Shown piece after piece: positions 27,497 to 36,219 of a DNA stretch of 64,000 nucleotides. The notes beneath the pieces are model-generated. The model was not told the origin of the DNA. It worked only from the letters and a program-made list of their open reading frames with translations, and did no database searches. Source of the DNA: Gilliamella sp. wkB108 (GTDB taxonomy: Bacteria > Pseudomonadota > Gammaproteobacteria > Enterobacterales > Orbaceae); assembly GCF_001690195.1 (NCBI RefSeq), contig NZ_LZGM01000096.1:1-64000 (forward strand). The letters are read 5' to 3'. The position numbers and the translations under genes were made by a program. Position 1 is the first letter of the stretch. The number at the start of each line of letters is the position of its first letter.

Positions 27497-27994
27497 TTAT
27501 GAAAATAATTTAACGGCTTCTGCTAAAGTCACTTTTTTAAGTGACGGCGTTGCTTGGAAAAAGATATTCATATTTGGGTAACTGGTTTGCAAATCCACTA
27601 ATAGATCTAATTGCGCCTTAGTTATTGCAACTTGACTAATCACCGGTGTTGTACCCGGAGATTGCGGTATGCCACCAAGATTAAGATTTTCAACAGGTAC
27701 TCCACCTTTAATGATTTTATGCATTATTTCAATGCTTTTAGTAATTAACATCACATTGTAATCATCATATTTTCTATCATTCCAATATCTTACTGCGCCA
27801 TCTTCTTTGAGTACGCGGATTTTGTATCCTGTACGTGATGCAGCACCTAAAATAATATTTTTTGTAAATTCATCATGTGCAGATACATCATCGGCAACAA
27901 AAAGAGCATTTGCACCAACTGATTTTGATACATTGGTAGCAACTTGCCCATGAATGAGGCGACTATCTACACGTGCTAAAACAACTTTACCCAT
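27497..27994 (-). CDS. PTS mannose/sorbose-family IIB component
   Basis: 165 residues, the standard IIB length. It begins MGKVVLARVDSRLIHGQVAT, with the phosphorylated His15, and continues with FVADDVSAHDEFTKNIILGAA and NLGGIPQSPGTTPVI, all signatures of this family. It transfers phosphate from IIA to the sugar passing through IIC/IID. AAAGGAAATG precedes the ATG. The gap to IIA is 16 bp and to IID 33 bp, so all are one transcript. Confidence 0.92.
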   Translation of the reverse strand: MGKVVLARVDSRLIHGQVATNVSKSVGANALFVADDVSAHDEFTKNIILGAASRTGYKIRVLKEDGAVRYWNDRKYDDYNVMLITKSIEIMHKIIKGGVPVENLNLGGIPQSPGTTPVISQVAITKAQLDLLVDLQTSYPNMNIFFQATPSLKKVTLAEAVKLFS

Positions 27995-28027
27995 AATTCA
28001 TTTCCTTTCTTTTTATAATAATGTAAA

Positions 28028-28888
28028 TTACAAAATTCCTACGGCGGCTAAAACACCTAAAATTACTGTTAAACCAATTAAAGCATTGGTAACTTTTAGG
28101 CCTTTTTTAGCAAAATAGAAATATAATCCGCTCACAACCACTAATGGTAATATTCCCGGTAAAATCTTATCTAAGGTATCTTGTATAACGAAGTTTTTAC
28201 CTGAAAGTTCAAATGAAAGGCTTGAAGTTACTTTAATATAATTAGCAGCCAAGATGCCCATCATGAATAACCCCAATATAGACAAACCTTCGATAAGCAT
28301 TTGCATGGTGTTACCAACAACTTCAGTTGCTGCATTTCTACCTAATTTGAAACCTAATTGGCTAAAGTAGTAACCAATCAATATTTGATAAAGTGAGAAT
28401 GCAACGAATGGAAATAATGCACCAATTGCCATACCTTCTTGCGCCCATGGTAATGCAATGGCAATGAAGATATATTGCATAGTACCTGAGTCTATGGAGT
28501 CACCAATACCGGCCAATGCGCCCATCAAACCTGCTTTTGTGTTATATAACAAGTTATCGTCTATACTTAGTGGTTTACCTTCATAAGTATCATTGGCGCG
28601 AACTGACTCAAGAGAGGCCATAATCCCAGTGATTGTGCCTCCACCCCATGCTAGTTGTGTGTTAAAAAATAACAAATGTCTTTGATAAGCAGCGATAAGA
28701 TCATTTTTATCTTTATAAAGTTTTTTAAGAATTGGAATTAATGCCCATAATAATGATGCGGCAATATAACGGTCAAATGCGTGCGGAATTTCGTTAGCAT
28801 AATAAAATCTTAACCATGCAATCACTACATCTTTTTTGGTAATTTCTTCCGGTTTTAAATCTATACTTCTTTGTTGAATTTCTGTCAT
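28028..28888 (-). CDS. PTS mannose/fructose/sorbose-family IID component
   Basis: 286 residues. The IID signatures are TKKDVVIAWLRFYY at the N-terminus, WGGGTITGIMASLESVRAND, and the conserved KAGLMGALAGIGDSIDSG loop, followed by C-terminal membrane segments. With IIC it forms the sugar-conducting channel. AGAAGG precedes the ATG. Part of the operon that starts with the dehydrogenase at 31552. Confidence 0.92.
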   Translation of the reverse strand: MTEIQQRSIDLKPEEITKKDVVIAWLRFYYANEIPHAFDRYIAASLLWALIPILKKLYKDKNDLIAAYQRHLLFFNTQLAWGGGTITGIMASLESVRANDTYEGKPLSIDDNLLYNTKAGLMGALAGIGDSIDSGTMQYIFIAIALPWAQEGMAIGALFPFVAFSLYQILIGYYFSQLGFKLGRNAATEVVGNTMQMLIEGLSILGLFMMGILAANYIKVTSSLSFELSGKNFVIQDTLDKILPGILPLVVVSGLYFYFAKKGLKVTNALIGLTVILGVLAAVGIL

Positions 28889-28929
28889 TGTATATACCTT
28901 CTAAAAATTTGCTTATTTACCTAATGCTA

Positions 28930-29763
28930 TTAATAATCATCTTCATCTTGACTAATACCTGACCCCATACCGCCTGAGCCAAAATTATCTTTAATAGAAT
29001 TGAATGTTTCAGATTTTGCTAGCACAAAGATGAAAGCAATGATTGCACCAAGAATCGCATAAGTTACCATAGTGACACCTAATGGTTTTGCAACAACAGC
29101 AACAAAATATGCTAATAAGAAAAAGATGATATAACTGCGTTTACCGATGACATAAACTGTCACAGCGATACCAACCGCAGCCAATCCACCACCAATAACA
29201 TTAAGAATGTGGAATATGAAACTACTTGAATTGGTTTTAATTAGGTCGGCAATAAATGGCGCGCCATAATATAAAGCAGTAAACATAAATGGTATAAAGA
29301 TGATAAAGGCAATGATGATAGGTATACCAATAATGGAGAAGGTTAATCCGGTGCTACTACCTTTAGCGGCATAATGATCAGTAAATCTTTGCATAGCAAA
29401 GGTATTAACAAAAAATCTTAATTGATATAAATAAGAACCTAAAAGACCGACAGGTACAGCAACACCGACTGCCGTTTCTGGTGACATATTACCAAGTAGT
29501 GTAACAGGCACCGCTATTGCTGTTGCAATGGCAGGCTCTGACGGCATTTGTCCACCGGGTGAAAATACACCCATATAAATTAACTGAATAGCAGCTGTGG
29601 CTATCATTGCATTATGAACATCATTAAATACAATACCGACTACTAAACCAGTCATCATCGGGGAAAATCTTAGTGTTGTTGTTGCACCACCAAGAAAGGC
29701 TCTTGACATAACTAATGCAATCCAAATAGCAACTAGTAATGCTTGAAGAAAAGTTACATGCAT
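28930..29763 (-). CDS. PTS mannose/fructose/sorbose-family IIC component
   Basis: 277 residues with eight or so membrane segments. It begins MHVTFLQALLVAIWIALVMS and has the family's GVVFNDVHNAMI-like and IQLIYMGVFSPGGQMPSEPA blocks. It forms the channel with IID. The C-terminal SGGMGSGISQDEDDY tail is acidic. GGAG precedes the ATG. A 100-bp gap separates it from the aldolase gene upstream. Confidence 0.92.
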   Translation of the reverse strand: MHVTFLQALLVAIWIALVMSRAFLGGATTTLRFSPMMTGLVVGIVFNDVHNAMIATAAIQLIYMGVFSPGGQMPSEPAIATAIAVPVTLLGNMSPETAVGVAVPVGLLGSYLYQLRFFVNTFAMQRFTDHYAAKGSSTGLTFSIIGIPIIIAFIIFIPFMFTALYYGAPFIADLIKTNSSSFIFHILNVIGGGLAAVGIAVTVYVIGKRSYIIFFLLAYFVAVVAKPLGVTMVTYAILGAIIAFIFVLAKSETFNSIKDNFGSGGMGSGISQDEDDY

Positions 29764-29863
29764 ATGTTAACTCCATTGTTTAAGTATTTATTACTGATAA
29801 GTCAATTAAAGATCACTTAACAGCGTTTCTTAACTAAAATTATTAATGCTGACATTCAGATAG

Positions 29864-30511
29864 TTAGGCAAAACTCTTTGCGCCTTCTACTGCTTCTTTA
29901 GCTAATTTAGTTATTCCTGAAAAATTGCCTTCGCGAATGAAATCAGTTGGAACAAACCAAGAACCACCAACACAAATTACATTTTTCAGCGCAAGGTAAT
30001 CGCGATAATTTTTAAGATTAATGCCACCAGTTGGGCAGAATTTTGCATCAGGAATTGGACCTGAGAATGCTTTAAGTGCAGCAGTACCGCCGTTTATCTC
30101 CGCAGGGAAGAATTTAAATGCCGTTAACCCTGCTTCTTTAGCTGTCATTAATTCGCTGATTGTTGCAACGCCCGGAATTACTGGCACTGAACCTTCAACA
30201 GCAGCTTTTAAAATAGATGGTGTTAATCCTGGGGTAATAATAAATTCAACACCTGCTTTTGTGACTTCTTTCAGTTGTTCAACTGAGGTGACCGTTCCTG
30301 CCCCTACAACTGCTTCTGGAACTTCTGCCATTATTTTTTTAATTGCTTCAAGTCCACATGCGGTACGTAAAGTGACTTCTAATACTTTTACTCCACCAGC
30401 AATTAATGCTTTTGCTAAAGGTACGGCATCTTTGATATCTTCTATTACAATTACTGGAACTACCGACCCTAAAGATAAAACTTCTTCTGCTGATCTTTTC
30501 CAATTTTTCAT
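29864..30511 (-). CDS. eda: KDPG/KHG aldolase
   Basis: 215 residues, very close to E. coli Eda over its whole length. The catalytic Glu45 (VLEVTLRT) and Schiff-base Lys133 ([12 protein letters not shown]) are both present, with [20 protein letters not shown] binding phosphate. It splits 2-keto-3-deoxy-6-phosphogluconate into pyruvate and glyceraldehyde-3-phosphate, the last step of the Entner-Doudoroff and hexuronate routes. AGAGGTT precedes the ATG by 7 bp. Its place in the PTS operon implies that the PTS substrate ends as KDPG. It could also serve the uxaCBA pathway nearby, provided a KDG kinase exists elsewhere. Confidence 0.95.
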   Translation of the reverse strand: MKNWKRSAEEVLSLGSVVPVIVIEDIKDAVPLAKALIAGGVKVLEVTLRTACGLEAIKKIMAEVPEAVVGAGTVTSVEQLKEVTKAGVEFIITPGLTPSILKAAVEGSVPVIPGVATISELMTAKEAGLTAFKFFPAEINGGTAALKAFSGPIPDAKFCPTGGINLKNYRDYLALKNVICVGGSWFVPTDFIREGNFSGITKLAKEAVEGAKSFA

Positions 30512-30598
30512 GTTAGTAACCTCTAATAATGAATAAAACTCTATTTGACCTTATACAAAAATAACCCACATTTAATATGGATTTTTTGATTCTTATTT

Positions 30599-31552
30599 TT
30601 ACTGACTTACTGAATGTAATGGCTTATTGCCGTCAAGTACTCTGACTACATCTTGGGCGGCCATGACAAGTGTTTTTACTATTGCATCTTGGGTAAATGC
30701 GCCTGTATGAGGCGTTAAAATGACATTTTTATGATTAAAAAAGCGTGAATCAGTAAAAGGTTCTTCAGTAAATGCATCGAGTCCTACACCACCAATATAA
30801 CCACTGGTTAATGCTTCGTAGAGATCGTCATTATTAATTAAATCTCCGCGAGCTGTATTGATGATATAAACACCTTTTTTCATTTTACTGATGCTTTCTT
30901 TATTAATCATATTGCGCGTTTGTTCGGTTGCTGGTAGGTGTAATGAAATAAAATCTGCTGATTCAAACAGTGGTGTCATTGAATCATAATATTTAACACC
31001 ATATTTTTCTTTAAGTTCTTCGTTTTGATATAAATCATATGCCAGAACTTTCATACCAAATGCAGTGCAGCGTATTGCAAGATTTCGGCCTATTGCCCCT
31101 GTACCAAAAATAGCAATGGTTTTACCATTTAACTCAATTCCATTTTCTCTTTTCCATGAACCTGCACAAACGCTTGTATCCATGACATGGATTTTACGAG
31201 CTAATCCAGTAATAAATGAGAACGCAAGTTCACAAACAGATAAACTGTTTGTTCCTGGGGTGATTGTCACTTCGATATTATTTTTTTTGGCGGTTGTTAC
31301 ATCTACACGATCATAACCAACGCCATTACGCGCAATAATTTTTAACTTTGGGGCGGCGTTAATTACATCGGGGGTTATAAAATCTAAACCAGCAATAACT
31401 GCATCAACATCTTTTACTAGTGGAATTAATTCTTCAGCTTTTAATGGTTTATCTGGGGTGATAATTCGAATTTCATGTCCTGCATCATTTAAAACTTTTT
31501 TTGCCGCTTCACAAGTTGCAAAAGCTCTAGCGGTTGTTAAAACTACTGCCAT
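30599..31552 (-). CDS. D-isomer-specific 2-hydroxyacid dehydrogenase
   Basis: 317 residues from the ATG at 31552, with GGAG 8 bp upstream; the longer frame would overlap that site. Phosphoglycerate-dehydrogenase-like: NAD site IAIFGTGAIGRNLAIR, catalytic Arg in INTARGDLINND, Glu in FTEEPF and His in ILTPHTGAFT. In Gram-positive ketogluconate PTS operons a related enzyme sits beside KDPG aldolase and the PTS genes (from memory). Here it may reduce 2-keto-6-phosphogluconate to 6-phosphogluconate. First gene of the operon, about 100 bp downstream of two LacI-type operators. The reaction is inferred; the family is clear. Confidence 0.85.
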   Translation of the reverse strand: MAVVLTTARAFATCEAAKKVLNDAGHEIRIITPDKPLKAEELIPLVKDVDAVIAGLDFITPDVINAAPKLKIIARNGVGYDRVDVTTAKKNNIEVTITPGTNSLSVCELAFSFITGLARKIHVMDTSVCAGSWKRENGIELNGKTIAIFGTGAIGRNLAIRCTAFGMKVLAYDLYQNEELKEKYGVKYYDSMTPLFESADFISLHLPATEQTRNMINKESISKMKKGVYIINTARGDLINNDDLYEALTSGYIGGVGLDAFTEEPFTDSRFFNHKNVILTPHTGAFTQDAIVKTLVMAAQDVVRVLDGNKPLHSVSQ

Positions 31553-31653
31553 TGGTACAGCTCCTATCATCTATTTATTTTATTCACTCTATTTATCTAT
31601 TCGGGATTATTTGTAAAAAATATAACCAATAGAATTGTATAGAAATTTTCAAT

Positions 31654-31665
31654 GAAACCGGTTTC
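31654..31665. promoter_or_regulatory. LacI/GntR-type operator, promoter-proximal copy
   Basis: A perfect 12-bp palindrome GAAACCGGTTTC. Its ACCGGT core is like the E. coli GntR/IdnR operators, and the gene next door is a GntR homologue. Confidence 0.8.
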
Positions 31666-31674
31666 TTTTCCAAA

Positions 31675-31686
31675 GAAACCGGTTTC
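31675..31686. promoter_or_regulatory. LacI/GntR-type operator, distal copy
   Basis: A second perfect GAAACCGGTTTC, 21 bp centre to centre from the first (two helical turns). Together the two form a larger near-perfect palindrome (31650-31690) with one mismatched pair. Confidence 0.8.
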
Positions 31687-32105
31687 ATTGATGTATATAA
31701 GTTGAGGGAGTATATTAAATTAGATGGTGAATATCTGTAGGTAAGATCACATTTTTTAAAAAAAGTTTAAAAATATCGAAAAAATCCTATTAATTTTAAT
31801 ATCCCTATCCTTGCTGAACATATTATTAGATCAATATGATTACGATGCAATGCTTTTTAAGCAACATTTTTATAAACTCTCTTAAGTTTATATGTGCATC
31901 AATTTTTAACGTGAAGCTATTGTGACTGTAAATGTGGTATATCAGAGAAAACAGATGTACATAATTTATGTTTAACAAAGCCGATAAATAATGAAATATT
32001 GTTTGAGTATCTTTCTACCTTATAGTCATCAGCTTTGTTATTATTTATTTGTACATTAGATATTATTTTTAATAATATCAAAGGGATTTTATTGTTCTGA
32101 TTGAA

Positions 32106-33140
32106 TTATAATCGTAAGGATTCATTAACAGTAATAGGGGAAGTGGTTATACTTTCTCCTTCAATATATTTAACGGGTAGTTCAACTACATTAGACGGTA
32201 TTATCTTTCCGTTTAAACGCTTAAGTAGCATTTCAGCAGCGATTTTGCCCATTTCAAATCTTGGTGTTAGTACTGAAGCTAATTTTGGATTTACAGATTG
32301 TCCAATATCATATCCATGAAATCCTGCGATAGCTATTTGCTGAGGAACAGCAATATTAAGGCGTTGACACTCAAAAAGCACCCCTAGAGCAAGGCTATCG
32401 TTACAACAAAAAATTCCGTCGACTTGAGGGTATTCCTTTAATACTTGATGTAATAGTTGTTCGCCTAATGCATACGAAGGTAATTCTTTAGATAAGATAG
32501 CGAACGTTTCTAGGTGATGTTCAGCCATTGCCGCTTCATACCCTTTATTACGTAACACACCTCTTTCATTTAGTTGGGTACTCAAATAGACAATATGCTT
32601 TTTATTAGCTTTGATCATGCGATCAACCATATTTTTTGATGCTTGAAAATTATCATAACCGACCGCCATATCTATAAATGGTGTAACACTGTCCATTATT
32701 TCGACAATAGGAATGTTAGCTAATTGGATCATTTTTATGGATGCCGGTGAATGATTACGTTCAGTCAGTATCAAACCATCAATATTATAAGAGAGTAGTG
32801 AGCGTAATCTCATCTCTTCTTTATCTTTGTAACGCCCTGTATGGGCTATCATGACTTGGTAACCATTTTGGTCTGTTATTGTTTCGATACCTTGTAACAC
32901 ATCAGTGAAGATTTGACTCGTTACGGAAGGCAAAAAAACACCAATTGCATGACTTTTAGCATTGGATAACATATTGGGAACTTTATTAGGTAGATATCCA
33001 AGTGTTTCAATAACTGTAGAAATTCGTTTTTGTAATGAAGGAGATACAAGATCAGGTGTATTTAAATAACGACTTACTGTCGCTTTACTTACACCGACTT
33101 GTTTTGCAATATCTAATAGCCCAGTTCTTCGCTTTACCAT
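32106..33140 (-). CDS. gntR: LacI-family gluconate repressor
   Basis: 344 residues, aligned from end to end with E. coli GntR: LLDIAKQVGVSKATVSRYLN (helix-turn-helix), YLPNKVPNMLSNAKSHAIGV, SYNIDGLILTERNHSPASIKM, CNDSLALGVLFECQRL and IAGFHGYDIGQSVNPKLASV. E. coli GntR binds gluconate and represses gluconate uptake and Entner-Doudoroff genes. Here its neighbour is a mannose-family PTS rather than GntT/GntU and GntK, so phosphorylation would occur during transport. No gntK is seen in the window. The ligand may be gluconate or a ketogluconate. Confidence 0.88.
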   Translation of the reverse strand: MVKRRTGLLDIAKQVGVSKATVSRYLNTPDLVSPSLQKRISTVIETLGYLPNKVPNMLSNAKSHAIGVFLPSVTSQIFTDVLQGIETITDQNGYQVMIAHTGRYKDKEEMRLRSLLSYNIDGLILTERNHSPASIKMIQLANIPIVEIMDSVTPFIDMAVGYDNFQASKNMVDRMIKANKKHIVYLSTQLNERGVLRNKGYEAAMAEHHLETFAILSKELPSYALGEQLLHQVLKEYPQVDGIFCCNDSLALGVLFECQRLNIAVPQQIAIAGFHGYDIGQSVNPKLASVLTPRFEMGKIAAEMLLKRLNGKIIPSNVVELPVKYIEGESITTSPITVNESLRL

Positions 33141-33681
33141 TATAAATACTCATTATTGTGCAATATAAGTGCTACCATTTCTCGTAAGTGAATGGCTTTC
33201 AGATTCAAATAAGCATATTTTATCATCATTTTTTCTCTTATCTACTATCATTCATTTTTGATTTTTTATTAACTCGTTGTTTATAATTTGTATATTTCTA
33301 TTTGTTCTTTTGTTGATTCAGGTTAACGGTGCTAAAGAATTTTTTAAAATAGGCTAATACAATAATTCAATGACAACATTTCAGATCTTTTTATGTAAAA
33401 CGTGAACTATTTTTGACTGACAACTTTAAGAAAATATCAGATCCTTTATCAAAAATAAGTTGTTGGCGCAGTTATAGCATAAATAGCAGTTAAATAAAAA
33501 TTGTCATGGTTAAAAAAGATAGCAATGAATATTAAATAATAATCAGTGAATTATGTCACAGCATCAATGCAACTTTCATAAGCAAAAATTGTTGATTATT
33601 TAACACATGAATTATTACGATTTTGTGTAGACCTAACCCCAAACATGAGGTTAGGATCCTTGGGACCTTTGAGTAAAATAT
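33141..33681. other. Intergenic region upstream of gntR
   Basis: About 540 bp, AT-rich. Apart from a hairpin near the exuR 3' end (33632-33655) I see no gene, operator or repeat. No GAAACCGGTTTC copy is present, so autoregulation through that site is not supported. Confidence 0.5.
33632..33655 (-). terminator. Possible terminator of exuR
   Basis: CCTAACC and GGTTAGG form a 7-bp stem with a 10-base loop, 26 bp past the exuR stop. The minus-strand tail (TCTACACAAAA) is not a good U-tract, so efficiency is doubtful. Confidence 0.4.
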
Positions 33682-34461
33682 TTACTCCAATTCATTTTCA
33701 TTGATACTGATAACCGGATTATCAGAAAATAGATAGTGATCACGTTTAGTTTCAAAATCCTTACTGGTTGCATCAAATAGCATTTTTTTGGTATTTTCCA
33801 GATGTTGCCACATTGCAAGTTTAGCTGCTTTGGGATCTCGATTAATTAATGCTTCAAGGATTTTTTCATGTTCATCCCACCAGCTATCAATATCTTGTTC
33901 TGGTACATGTTCATGCAATTTTTTCCATAGGGGATTAAGTGTTCGTTGTTGCCACGTTTCTTGGACAATGGTTGTTAATGCGGTATTACGTGTAATCATG
34001 GCAATTTGTGTATGGAATTTTAAATCCCAATCAGAATCGCGAAAATGATCCTCTTTCTGAGCTTTATGTTGAATTTCCAGTAACTTAACAATATCATCTT
34101 TGGTGATTTGGGTTGCTGCAAACTCAGCAATATTACTTTCAATAAGTTGACGTGCTTGTAGTAATTCAAATGGTCCAGTGGTTGCAAAATTCAAACCTTG
34201 TGAAGTAGCTAGAATATTCGTTTGTAGGCTATTGCCTATAACATGAATACCTGACCCTTTTCGTGCTTCAACGAAGCCTTCAACTTCGAGCATAATAATT
34301 GCTTCTCTTACCACTGAACGGCTTACTTTAAGCTCTTCACAAATTAATCTTTCCGACGGTAATTTATCACCTATCGGATAAATTCCATTAATAATACGGT
34401 TTTTTAATTCTGTAGCGATAACTTGATACAGTCGTTGATGTTCATTTTGTTCTTGGGTCAT
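33682..34461 (-). CDS. exuR: GntR/FadR-family hexuronate repressor
   Basis: About 259 residues from the ATG at 34461, which matches the E. coli ExuR N-terminus best; an ATG at 34482 would add seven residues, and neither has a clear ribosome binding site. The match covers the full length: [70 protein letters not shown] and [21 protein letters not shown]. ExuR represses galacturonate/glucuronate genes until a hexuronate binds. It is divergent from uxaC with a promoter region holding palindromes. Confidence 0.92.
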   Translation of the reverse strand: MTQEQNEHQRLYQVIATELKNRIINGIYPIGDKLPSERLICEELKVSRSVVREAIIMLEVEGFVEARKGSGIHVIGNSLQTNILATSQGLNFATTGPFELLQARQLIESNIAEFAATQITKDDIVKLLEIQHKAQKEDHFRDSDWDLKFHTQIAMITRNTALTTIVQETWQQRTLNPLWKKLHEHVPEQDIDSWWDEHEKILEALINRDPKAAKLAMWQHLENTKKMLFDATSKDFETKRDHYLFSDNPVISINENELE

Positions 34462-34584
34462 AATTGATTTTGTGTAAGTCATAAATTATTTATAAATTTA
34501 AAATAACATCTAATTGCCTTTAGTTAAATAACATTACTCTAATTTTTTACAAATCTATTAATAATCCATGATTATTGTTAATCA

Positions 34585-34609
34585 ATAACCAGACATATAA
34601 TGTGGTTAT
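34585..34609. promoter_or_regulatory. Palindrome in the exuR-uxaC spacer
   Basis: ATAACCA and TGGTTAT are inverted 7-bp arms 11 bp apart. The arms resemble the TGGT/ACCA half-sites of the UxuR/ExuR family, although the spacing is wider than I expect. A candidate operator only. Confidence 0.4.
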
Positions 34610-34619
34610 ATTCAAATAA

Positions 34620-34635
34620 TGTGATGTAGGTCAAC
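34620..34635. promoter_or_regulatory. CRP-like site upstream of uxaC
   Basis: TGTGA-TGTAGG-TCAAC: one perfect and one partial half-site of the CRP consensus TGTGA-N6-TCACA. Its centre is about 50 bp before the predicted start of the uxaC transcript, a plausible activating position. E. coli uxaCA is also CRP-activated. Confidence 0.45.
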
Positions 34636-34648
34636 TTTTTTAGTTGAC
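34630..34648. promoter_or_regulatory. Palindrome overlapping the uxaC -35 box
   Basis: GTCAACT and AGTTGAC are perfect 7-bp arms around TTTTT. It overlaps both the CRP-like site and the -35 element, the place expected for a repressor such as the divergent ExuR. Confidence 0.45.
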
Positions 34649-34672
34649 TGACATGTTATTATTGATTTTAAT
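34644..34672 (+). promoter_or_regulatory. Sigma-70 promoter of uxaC
   Basis: TTGACT (34644-34649) and TTTAAT (34667-34672) with an exact 17-bp spacer, each 5 of 6 to consensus. The leader to the uxaC ATG would be about 78 nt. Confidence 0.65.
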
Positions 34673-34756
34673 GTTCCACCTCAATAATAGCGACATACAA
34701 AACCATTTTTAGATTTTGTAGTTGTAAGATAGATTCCAATGTTTGTGGAGAAAAAA

Positions 34757-36169
34757 ATGAGTTTTTTGACTAAAGATTTTTTACTAGATACTGAATTTGC
34801 TCGTCAGCTTTATCATGATTATGCTGCGGAGCAACCAATTTTTGATTATCACTGCCATTTGCCACCAGAACAAATTGCTCAAGATTACCAATTCAAAAAC
34901 TTGTATGACATTTGGTTGAAAGGCGATCATTATAAGTGGCGTGCAATGCGAACTAACGGTGTAGCTGAAAAATTCTGTACAGGTCATGAAGTGAGTGATT
35001 ATGAGAAATTTAAAGCGTGGGCTGAAACTGTACCTTATACCATTGGTAATCCACTTTATCACTGGACTCATTTAGAACTTCGTCGACCTTTTGGTATTGA
35101 TAATATTTTACTTTCTCCAACAACTGCGGAAACTATTTGGAATACTTGTAATGAAATGCTGGAAACAAAAGAATTTTCAGCCCGTGGTATTATGAAAAAA
35201 ATGAATGTAAAAATGGCTGGTACTACTGATGATCCAGTAGATGACTTAGTGCATCATAAAGCTATTGCACAAGATAACTCATTTGACATAAAAGTGTTAC
35301 CAAGTTGGCGCCCAGATAAAGCTGTTAATATTAATTCCGAATTTTTCGTTGCTTATATTGAAAAATTATCAACAGTTGCCGATATTACCATTTCTTCTTT
35401 CCATGCGCTTTGTCAGGCTTTATCAAAACGAATGGATTATTTTGCTCAACATGGCTGTAAAGTTTCTGACCATGCTTTAGATACTGTTGTTTATGCAGAA
35501 GCGACTGAAAAAGAGTTAGATGTAATTTTAACTAAACGTTTGACCGGTACAGTATTAAGCGCACAAGAAGAAGCTCAATTTAAAACTGCTGTGCTTATTT
35601 TCCTTGGTAGTGAATATAACAAACGTGCTTGGGTACAACAATATCATATTGGTGCATTACGCAACAATAATTCAAGAATGTTTAATTTAATGGGACCTGA
35701 TATCGGATTCGATTCAATTAATGACTCACCTATAGCTCAACCTCTGTCACGATTATTAGATGCTCAAGCTAAACAAAATGCTTTACCTAAAACGGTACTT
35801 TATTGTCTCAACCCTTCTGATAATGAAATTCTTGCAACCATGATTGGTAATTTCCAAGGTGAAGGTATTGAAGGCAAAATGCAGTTTGGCTCAGGTTGGT
35901 GGTTCAATGATCAGAAAGACGGCATGATCCGTCAGATGAATCAACTGGCACAACTTGGATTATTAAGTCGTTTTATCGGTATGTTAACTGATAGTCGCAG
36001 TTTCCTTTCTTATACTCGCCATGAATATTTTAGACGTATTTTATGTCGTATGATTGGACGTTGGGTTGAGGACGGTGAAGCGCCACGCGATATCCAATTA
36101 TTGGGTCAAATGGTTAAAAATATCTGTTTTGATAATGCAAAAAACTATTTTGGTATCGAACTAAACTAA
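34757..36169 (+). CDS. uxaC: Uronate isomerase
   Basis: 470 residues from the ATG at 34757 (GTGGAG upstream), exactly the E. coli UxaC length. It carries the amidohydrolase-like signature [21 protein letters not shown] at the N-terminus and [42 protein letters not shown] further on. It converts D-galacturonate to D-tagaturonate and D-glucuronate to D-fructuronate in the cytoplasm. First gene of the operon uxaC-uxaB-uxaA, which is followed by a GPH transporter and a GH28 enzyme. Confidence 0.96.
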   Translation: MSFLTKDFLLDTEFARQLYHDYAAEQPIFDYHCHLPPEQIAQDYQFKNLYDIWLKGDHYKWRAMRTNGVAEKFCTGHEVSDYEKFKAWAETVPYTIGNPLYHWTHLELRRPFGIDNILLSPTTAETIWNTCNEMLETKEFSARGIMKKMNVKMAGTTDDPVDDLVHHKAIAQDNSFDIKVLPSWRPDKAVNINSEFFVAYIEKLSTVADITISSFHALCQALSKRMDYFAQHGCKVSDHALDTVVYAEATEKELDVILTKRLTGTVLSAQEEAQFKTAVLIFLGSEYNKRAWVQQYHIGALRNNNSRMFNLMGPDIGFDSINDSPIAQPLSRLLDAQAKQNALPKTVLYCLNPSDNEILATMIGNFQGEGIEGKMQFGSGWWFNDQKDGMIRQMNQLAQLGLLSRFIGMLTDSRSFLSYTRHEYFRRILCRMIGRWVEDGEAPRDIQLLGQMVKNICFDNAKNYFGIELN

Positions 36170-36219
36170 AAAAATTACCTTAGTCATAAATAGATTAATT
36201 TACAAAAAGAGTTATATAA

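Larger units (their letters stand above)
31553..32105. other. Intergenic region with twin operators
   Basis: About 550 bp between gntR and the operon it probably represses. It holds the operator pair (31654-31686) and a 12-bp stem with a long loop (31974-32039, AACAAAGC...GCTTTGTT) downstream of gntR. I cannot place the promoter with confidence. Confidence 0.6.

Noticed and set aside
30021-30536. 171-codon frame opposite the KDPG aldolase
   Set aside because: It is the shadow of a highly conserved gene on the other strand; no independent signals.
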